Of a DNA stretch of 47,997 nucleotides, positions 43,699 to 47,997 are shown in pieces. The position numbers were made by a program, and so were the translations under genes. Position 1 is the stretch's first letter. Each line of letters opens with the position of its first letter. The notes under the pieces are model-generated. The model saw only the letters and a program-made list of their open reading frames with translations. It ran no database searches and was not told the origin of the DNA. This DNA comes from an uncultured Ilumatobacter sp. (GTDB lineage Bacteria; Actinomycetota; Acidimicrobiia; Acidimicrobiales; Ilumatobacteraceae): contig CALICC010000096.1 of NCBI GenBank assembly GCA_938049325.1, forward strand, positions 1 through 47,997, read 5' to 3'.

Positions 43699-45486
43699 AT
43701 GGTCGACGAAGCTGAGTACAGCGACGCGTCGACGTTGCGCGACCTCCGACAGGTGCGGCGCGAGATCCGCCTCGGCGACACCGAGTGGTTCGACGTCTTG
43801 TATCGCGTCTACCTCTTCGCTCTCGTCGGCGGGATCGCCGTGGTGTTCGCGTCCGACTCGATCAAGGGCATCGTCGACGAGGCCGTCACGACCGTGGAGC
43901 TGCTCACCAAAGGTCCGTCCATCGCGGGAGTCGCCGCAGCGGTGGCCTTCGCCGTCGGACTTCGCAACGGGGCCGATGGTGGTCCGGTGTCGATCGAACC
44001 AGCCGATGTCCGACATGTGCTGCTCGCGCCCATCAGTCGACGCCGCGTGCTCTTGCGCCCGATCGTTCAGCGGTTGCGATCGGTGGCGTTCGGGGTTGCG
44101 ATGGTGCTCGGGGTGCTCGGCCAACTCGTCGCGCGCGAGATCGACGGGTCGCGCGCTGCCTGGGCTGCGAGCGGTGCGTTGTTCGGTTGCCTGCTCGCGG
44201 CGTTGTACGTCGGCGCGGCTGTTGTCTCACATGCACTCGGCGTCGCGAGGTGGGCCGCGAGCCTGATCGGCGGGATCGGTACGACATGGCAGATCGCCGT
44301 CGCGTGGGGAATCTGGCACGACGCCACGGACGGCCTTGCACGCATCGGGCCGGCGAACCTCGCCGGCAGCGTCTTGTTCTGGGGGATTCGCCAACGCGGC
44401 ATCGACGTGATCGCGTTGGCGGTTGCGCTCACGCTCGTCGTCGCAGCGCTCGCCCTCGGCGGCCGACTGCGGCTCGACCCACTCGAGCGCCGCGGTCAAT
44501 TGGTGTCGCAGTTGCGCTTCGCAGCCACCGTGCAAGACATCCGCACCGTGGTCGCCTTGCGTCGCCAACTTCGCGCTGAAACCGTGCGCGCTCGGCCGTG
44601 GATCCAGATCCGTCGGCGTCCGTCTCAGCCGGCCGTGTCAACCGGGTCGACCCCGCGACGGCCCCGCCGATCCGCATCGGTTCCTTCTGCTCGCTTCATC
44701 TGGACCCGAGGCGTCGTCTCGATCATGCGCTTGCCGCTCGGGCGGCTTGCGCGACTCGTCGCCCTTGCGTGCATCGCCGGTGCGAGCGCGTCGGCAAGCA
44801 TCACCGCCACGCCGCTGCTGCTGATCGTCTTCGTCCTCGCCGTGTTCCTCGTCGGTGTCGAGTCGCTCGAACCTCTCGCGCAAGAGGTCGACCATCCCGA
44901 CCTGACCGACGCTGTTCCGTACGATCGTGGACGGTTGTTCGCGCGCCTGCTCGGCGCACCCGCACTGCTGCTCGCGGTTGCCGGTCTGGTCGGAGCGGCC
45001 ACCGCATCGTTGCTCGAACCGACGCACGCGGCTGCGGCCTTCGCGCTCGCGATTCCGCTGGCGTGGGCTGGCGCGATCGGCGCGGTCGTCACGACCGTTC
45101 GCGACGCCCCCGACCTGCCGATCGTCGCGACGACTTCACTCTTCGGCGGCAACCAGGGTGGCGACAGCCCGTTCGCGCTTCCCGAGTTCGCCGGCTTCAA
45201 CAGCCTCATCACCGGAGCAATGCCGATCATCTTGAGCACCACCGCAGCCGTGCCGGTGTTCGCCATGCGCGCCCAACCCGACGTGTCCACGGTGTGGCGC
45301 TCACTGCTCGGTGTCACACTCTGTTTGGTCGCGCTGGTGTTCTGGGTGATTCGACGCGACCGTTGGGCCGTGGCGGTACGCGAGTTCTTCGCAGCCGGCC
45401 GCACCGACCTCGCCACCACCGGGAACGCAACCGGGAACGCAACCGAGAGCACCACCGGGAACGCGACAGGAAGCACAGACGCATGA
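43699..45486 (+). CDS. Multi-spanning membrane protein, ABC transporter permease subunit
   Basis: 595-residue integral membrane protein with about ten hydrophobic segments in two clusters (for example VYLFALVGGIAVVFAS, IDVIALAVALTLVVAALALG, ATPLLLIVFVLAVFLVGVE, LLGVTLCLVALVFWVIRR). A basic, Pro-rich cytoplasmic region lies between them (residues about 300-340). I do not recognise a named family, but the 4-bp overlap with an ABC ATPase gene identifies it as the likely transmembrane partner. The C-terminal tail is a repeated Thr-Gly-Asn-Ala-Thr stretch (ATTGNATGNATESTTGNATG) of unknown role. Export is more likely than import, since no binding protein is encoded nearby. Confidence 0.85.
   Translation: MVDEAEYSDASTLRDLRQVRREIRLGDTEWFDVLYRVYLFALVGGIAVVFASDSIKGIVDEAVTTVELLTKGPSIAGVAAAVAFAVGLRNGADGGPVSIEPADVRHVLLAPISRRRVLLRPIVQRLRSVAFGVAMVLGVLGQLVAREIDGSRAAWAASGALFGCLLAALYVGAAVVSHALGVARWAASLIGGIGTTWQIAVAWGIWHDATDGLARIGPANLAGSVLFWGIRQRGIDVIALAVALTLVVAALALGGRLRLDPLERRGQLVSQLRFAATVQDIRTVVALRRQLRAETVRARPWIQIRRRPSQPAVSTGSTPRRPRRSASVPSARFIWTRGVVSIMRLPLGRLARLVALACIAGASASASITATPLLLIVFVLAVFLVGVESLEPLAQEVDHPDLTDAVPYDRGRLFARLLGAPALLLAVAGLVGAATASLLEPTHAAAAFALAIPLAWAGAIGAVVTTVRDAPDLPIVATTSLFGGNQGGDSPFALPEFAGFNSLITGAMPIILSTTAAVPVFAMRAQPDVSTVWRSLLGVTLCLVALVFWVIRRDRWAVAVREFFAAGRTDLATTGNATGNATESTTGNATGSTDA
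45417..45480. repeat. Short in-frame repeats at the permease C-terminus
   Basis: ACCGGGAACGCAACC-like units are repeated, encoding alternating TGNAT/TEST residues just before the stop. The copies are imperfect. The repeat lies right against the ABC ATPase start. Confidence 0.7.
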
Positions 45487-46187
45487 CCTCACTCGCCATC
45501 GAAACCACGAACCTGACGAAGCGCTATGGCGACAACGTCGCGTTGGCTCCGCTCGACCTCGCCGTTCCGCTCGGCCAACGCGTGTCGCTCATCGGTCACA
45601 ACGGCAGCGGCAAGACCACGCTCATCCGGATGCTCGCCGGCATGCTCGAACCAACCGCCGGGACCGCCTCGATCAACGGCTCGGCGTCAGGCACCACGGA
45701 CGCTCGCGCGGCGCTGTCGTACCTCTCGGATCAGCCCGTGTTCTACGACGACCTCTCGGTATGGCAACACCTCGAGTACGTCGCACGGCTGCACCACACC
45801 GACGCATGGGAAGACCACGCACACGATCTGCTCGATCGAGTCGGCCTCACTGAACGCGCCGACGATCTGCCCACCACGTTCAGCCGAGGTCTCAAACAGA
45901 AGGCATCGATCGCACTCGCCTTCGTGCGGCCATTCGATCTGATGCTCATCGACGAGCCGTTCGTTGGGCTCGACCGGATGGGCCGCGAAGCGCTGCTGGA
46001 GTTGCTGACGTGGGCACACGGCGACGGCGCAACACTCGTCGTGGCCACCCACGAGCTGTCGAGCGTGACGGCGAGCGAACGGCTCATCGCACTTGCCGAC
46101 GGTGAGGTTCTGTTCGACGGCGATCCCGACGACGCAGACCCAAATTCTCTCGCTGACGGCGTTTTCGACCGTCGAGCCCCCGAATGA
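45483..46187 (+). CDS. ABC transporter ATP-binding protein (exporter type)
   Basis: 234-residue ABC ATPase. Walker A GHNGSGKT is at about residues 38-45, the Q-loop region is YLSDQPVFYDDLSVWQHLEY, and Walker B is FDLMLIDEPFVGLDRMG with the catalytic Glu; the switch His is in VVATHELSS. The signature is degenerate: FSRGLKQKASIAL instead of LSGGQ. This variant is usual in two-gene exporters of the CcmA/NatA type. The ATG overlaps the membrane subunit's stop as ATGA. The substrate is unknown; drug, lipid or heme-related transport are all possible. Confidence 0.93.
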   Translation: MTSLAIETTNLTKRYGDNVALAPLDLAVPLGQRVSLIGHNGSGKTTLIRMLAGMLEPTAGTASINGSASGTTDARAALSYLSDQPVFYDDLSVWQHLEYVARLHHTDAWEDHAHDLLDRVGLTERADDLPTTFSRGLKQKASIALAFVRPFDLMLIDEPFVGLDRMGREALLELLTWAHGDGATLVVATHELSSVTASERLIALADGEVLFDGDPDDADPNSLADGVFDRRAPE

Positions 46188-46328
46188 TCTGACAGGCCGA
46201 AGACACAACGTGATCACCGTGCCCCGAAACGCGCGTCCCCGCGATTCTGCACCACAGGACGAAATCTCGGTTTCCGCAAGATTGTCCTGCCGAGCGCTCG
46301 TGTCACCGAAGTCACGCCTTTGGTCGTC

Positions 46329-46334
46329 TATCCT
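46329..46334 (+). promoter_or_regulatory. -10 box TATCCT, leaderless-type start
   Basis: TATCCT ends 6 nt before the ATG at 46341, with GACCGC between. The same hexamer with the same spacing precedes the gene at 47662. Confidence 0.45.
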
Positions 46335-46340
46335 GACCGC

Positions 46341-47351
46341 ATGCAGGAGTTCTCATCGGTTACCGCTTCCTCGTACGACGCGGAGTCACTCGCTCCGATG
46401 CTGACGGAGAAGGCCAGCGAAGGCTGGTCGGTCGTCAGCATCGTGTCCGCGGGCACGAACGTTGTTGCCTATCTCACGCGAGGTGGCGACAGCGGTGCGG
46501 CGTCGGCGACGACCGCAGCGGCCGTGGTTGCCGCAACCACGTCGAGTTCCGATGCTCCGGCAGCGGCCGACGCATCGACCGACGTCGCAGAAGCTGCACC
46601 GTCCGAGGCACCCGCCGCCGACGTGGCGAACGACTGGTCGAGCGGGGCAACCGACGAAGTCGTTGCCGCCGAGGCCGATCCTGTCATCCCCGCCGATGCC
46701 ACCGCGATTTCACCCACGCTGCCCGGCGATGCCGACGCTCCCGCAGCCGACCCGGTCGACGAGGCCGCGGCCGCGGAAGCCGCAGCTGCGGTCGAAGCAG
46801 CCGGCGAACCTTCCGGTTGGGGAGCCGCTCCTGACAATGCAGCCGACACCGCTGTTGATGCCGCTGGCGATGCAACCGCTGCTGTCGCCGACGCCGGAAG
46901 CACTGCCGCTGCCGGAATCGCCGACCAGGCTGGCGCAGCCGTCGGTGGCGTGACCGGCGCCGCTGCCGGACTCACCGGCGATGCGTCGAGTGTGCTCGGC
47001 GATGTCGGCGAGCAGACGAGTGAAGTCGTCGGGAGCGCCACTGCTGGTGTCACCGACGCCGCAGCCGCGGCGACCGAGTCAGCGACCGACGTTGCAGCCG
47101 GTGCCACCGAGGCCGCCACCGACGCCGCTGCCGATGCAACGGCGGGTGCAGCCGACGCTGCAGCCGGAGCAACCGATGCCGCAGCCGGCGCCGCCGATGC
47201 TGCCGCTGGCGCGACCGATGCCGCGGGTGTTCCCGCTGGTTGGTACGCCGATCCGTCAGGGCGCTTCGAGCTGCGCTACTGGGACGGCAGCGCGTGGACC
47301 GAGCACGTCAGCCGTGCGGGCCAGCAATACACCGACCCGCCCGTCGCCTGA
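46341..47351 (+). CDS. Ala-rich protein with C-terminal DUF2510 domain
   Basis: 336-residue protein. The first 50 or so residues (QEFSSVTASSYDAESLAPML, then SEGWSVVSIVSAGTNVVAYL) resemble the small DUF4177-type fold. Residues about 55-300 are low-complexity, rich in Ala, Asp, Thr and Gly, with short repeats such as GATDAAAGAADAAAGATDAA. The last 45 residues form a DUF2510 domain (GVPAGWYADPSGRFELRYWD, then GSAWTEHVSR). DUF2510 is common at the ends of actinobacterial membrane or cell-surface proteins; function is unknown. No signal peptide or membrane segment is seen. The ATG at 46341 fits a leaderless mRNA. Confidence 0.85.
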   Translation: MQEFSSVTASSYDAESLAPMLTEKASEGWSVVSIVSAGTNVVAYLTRGGDSGAASATTAAAVVAATTSSSDAPAAADASTDVAEAAPSEAPAADVANDWSSGATDEVVAAEADPVIPADATAISPTLPGDADAPAADPVDEAAAAEAAAAVEAAGEPSGWGAAPDNAADTAVDAAGDATAAVADAGSTAAAGIADQAGAAVGGVTGAAAGLTGDASSVLGDVGEQTSEVVGSATAGVTDAAAAATESATDVAAGATEAATDAAADATAGAADAAAGATDAAAGAADAAAGATDAAGVPAGWYADPSGRFELRYWDGSAWTEHVSRAGQQYTDPPVA

Positions 47352-47355
47352 TCCC

Positions 47356-47466
47356 CTTCAGACGGACCAGCTTTCCCAGAGGCTGCGTACCTCGAGCTCC
47401 TCGGTGACGACCAGTCACCGTCGTCGCCGAGCGCCTTGCCTCCGAAAACCGTGATCCCGTCTGAAG
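47356..47466 (+). ncRNA. Candidate structured RNA or 3' UTR element
   Basis: CTTCAGACGG (47356-47365) and CCGTCTGAAG (47457-47466) form a perfect 10-bp outer stem. GAGGC (47379-47383) pairs with GCCTC (47438-47442). CTCGGTGACGAC (47400-47411) pairs with GTCGTCGCCGAG (47420-47431) as a 12-bp stem with one G-U pair and an 8-nt loop. The nested stems suggest a folded RNA 5 nt after the DUF2510 stop and 14 nt before an intrinsic terminator. It matches no RNA family that I recognise. It is given as plus strand because of the flanking transcription. Confidence 0.4.
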
Positions 47467-47479
47467 ACCCAAAGAACTG

Positions 47480-47516
47480 AAGAGCAGCAGCCGCGCAAGC
47501 AGCTGCTGCTCTTTCG
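47480..47516 (+). terminator. Intrinsic terminator after the DUF2510 gene
   Basis: AAGAGCAGCAGC (47480-47491) and GCTGCTGCTCTT (47502-47513) form a perfect 12-bp stem with a 10-nt loop, followed by a short T-rich stretch (TTTCGTTG). It ends transcription from 46341 onward. Confidence 0.8.
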
Positions 47517-47555
47517 TTGTTCAGCGTTGTTCAGGGTTGTTCAGCGTTGCTCAGG
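47516..47555. repeat. Four tandem 10-bp repeats
   Basis: GTTGTTCAGC, GTTGTTCAGG, GTTGTTCAGC and GTTGCTCAGG follow one another without gaps, right after the terminator and about 107 bp upstream of the MBL gene. The alternating C/G ending suggests a 20-bp higher-order unit. They could be protein binding sites or a slippage product. Confidence 0.85.
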
Positions 47556-47649
47556 GTGCGGACTGGGCGGGGAGGGCAAGGCGCGCAGTGAGGAAGTTGC
47601 CTCTCGGCAACGACGAACCTGCGGAACGCAGCCATCGCCGTTCAGGCCG

Positions 47650-47655
47650 TATCCT
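47650..47655 (+). promoter_or_regulatory. -10 box TATCCT, leaderless-type start
   Basis: TATCCT ends 6 nt before the GTG at 47662, matching the arrangement at 46329. GAGAGG between the box and the start is too close to act as a ribosome binding site. Confidence 0.45.
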
Positions 47656-47661
47656 GAGAGG

Positions 47662-47997
47662 GTGAAGGTGACGTCGATCGGCCATGCAGGAATGCTCATC
47701 GAGACCTCCGCCGGGTCGATTCTGTGTGACCCCTGGTTCGAGCCGGCGTTCTTCGGGTCGTGGTTCCCGTTCCCACGCAACGACCAGCTGAGTTCGGAGC
47801 TGCAGGAGCGAATCGAGAACGCCGACTACCTGTACGTGTCGCACCTTCACGGTGACCACCACGACGAGGCATGGTTGCGTGACCACCTGCGTCGCGACAT
47901 CCCGATTCTGCTCCCCGGCTTTCCGACGCGCGAGCAGCAGCGCACACTCGCTGCGCTCGGCTTCACCAATTTCATCCGCACCGACGACACCGTCGAG
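47662..47997 (+). CDS. MBL-fold metallo-hydrolase (partial, runs off the window)
   Basis: The first 112 codons of a metallo-beta-lactamase-fold protein, cut by the window end. It begins VKVTSIGHAGMLIETSAGSI, then LCDPWFEPAFFGSW, and the metal motif YVSHLHGDHHD (HxHxDH), with the first ligands placed about 70 residues in. The pattern resembles the UlaG-like group or other hydrolases of unknown substrate rather than true beta-lactamases. The GTG start at 47662 fits a leaderless mRNA with TATCCT 6 nt upstream. The rest of the catalytic site lies beyond base 47997. Confidence 0.85.
   Translation, partial: MKVTSIGHAGMLIETSAGSILCDPWFEPAFFGSWFPFPRNDQLSSELQERIENADYLYVSHLHGDHHDEAWLRDHLRRDIPILLPGFPTREQQRTLAALGFTNFIRTDDTVE

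Noticed and set aside
46188..46340. RNA gene or additional small protein in the gap before the DUF2510 gene
   Set aside because: No stable fold or plausible short reading frame was seen apart from the -10 box near its end.
47349..47431. Selenocysteine insertion at the DUF2510 TGA
   Set aside because: The nearest hairpin begins about 50 nt downstream, too far for a bacterial SECIS, and the host protein family is not a selenoprotein.
47356..47466. tRNA, tmRNA or SRP RNA
   Set aside because: No tRNA arms, no tag-peptide frame and no GGAAGCAG-type SRP tetraloop region could be found.

Overview
The window is GC-rich, densely coded bacterial DNA with strong third-position GC and many 1-4 bp stop/start overlaps (ATGA, GTGA, TGATG). 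Several gene starts have a TAnnnT box only 6-7 nt upstream and no ribosome binding site. Together with the families present (FadD/FadE-type lipid genes, SnoaL-like proteins, DUF202, DUF2510, DUF899, DUF4242 and Asp/Gly/Thr-rich lipoproteins), this points to an actinobacterium. A marine Acidimicrobiia member such as Ilumatobacter is my best guess; this is inference, since no marker gene is present. I see no rRNA, tRNA, CRISPR array, transposase or phage gene.

Layout. (1) 0.25-14.6 kb is a catabolic island. It holds two acyl-CoA synthetases, an acyl-CoA dehydrogenase, three SnoaL/NTF2-like proteins, two SDRs, two VOC proteins, a nitroreductase, a kinase-like phosphotransferase, a Rieske ferredoxin and two Rieske oxygenases. 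The genes form several short operons that read as CoA activation, ring or side-chain oxidation and dehydrogenation of a hydrophobic or cyclic substrate. (2) 14.6-18.1 kb has a ThuA-like protein, a phosphoenolpyruvate-utilising-type protein without an ATP-grasp half, and two DUF202 membrane proteins. (3) 18.1-24.0 kb has a large LuxR-type ATPase regulator with a DUF4242 protein and a detached regulator-associated domain, then a divergent ArsR/SRPBCC and YCII/DUF899 module.

(4) 24.1-31.9 kb is a polyol uptake and use locus. A four-gene sugar ABC importer is divergent from a mannitol-dehydrogenase-family enzyme, a DeoR repressor and an inositol-monophosphatase-like enzyme. (5) 31.9-35.1 kb has a phosphotransferase, an RNA/DNA methyltransferase-like protein and a serine hydrolase lipoprotein. 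(6) 35.2-37.7 kb has a translationally coupled pair resembling the phosphonate oxygenases PhnY/TmpA and PhnZ/TmpB, next to an alkaline-phosphatase-superfamily hydrolase. (7) 37.7-46.2 kb has a penicillin-acylase-type lipoprotein, a DUF5655 protein, an SDR, prephenate dehydratase, a thioredoxin-like lipoprotein and a two-gene ABC transporter.

(8) 46.3-48.0 kb has an Ala-rich DUF2510 protein, a strongly structured 3' region with a terminator, and the start of an MBL-fold hydrolase that runs off the window. The most interesting points are the phosphonate-type pair, the structured element at 47356-47466, the stand-alone regulator domain at 18082-18864, the glutamate in the bridging position of both Rieske oxygenases, and the repeated leaderless-promoter pattern.
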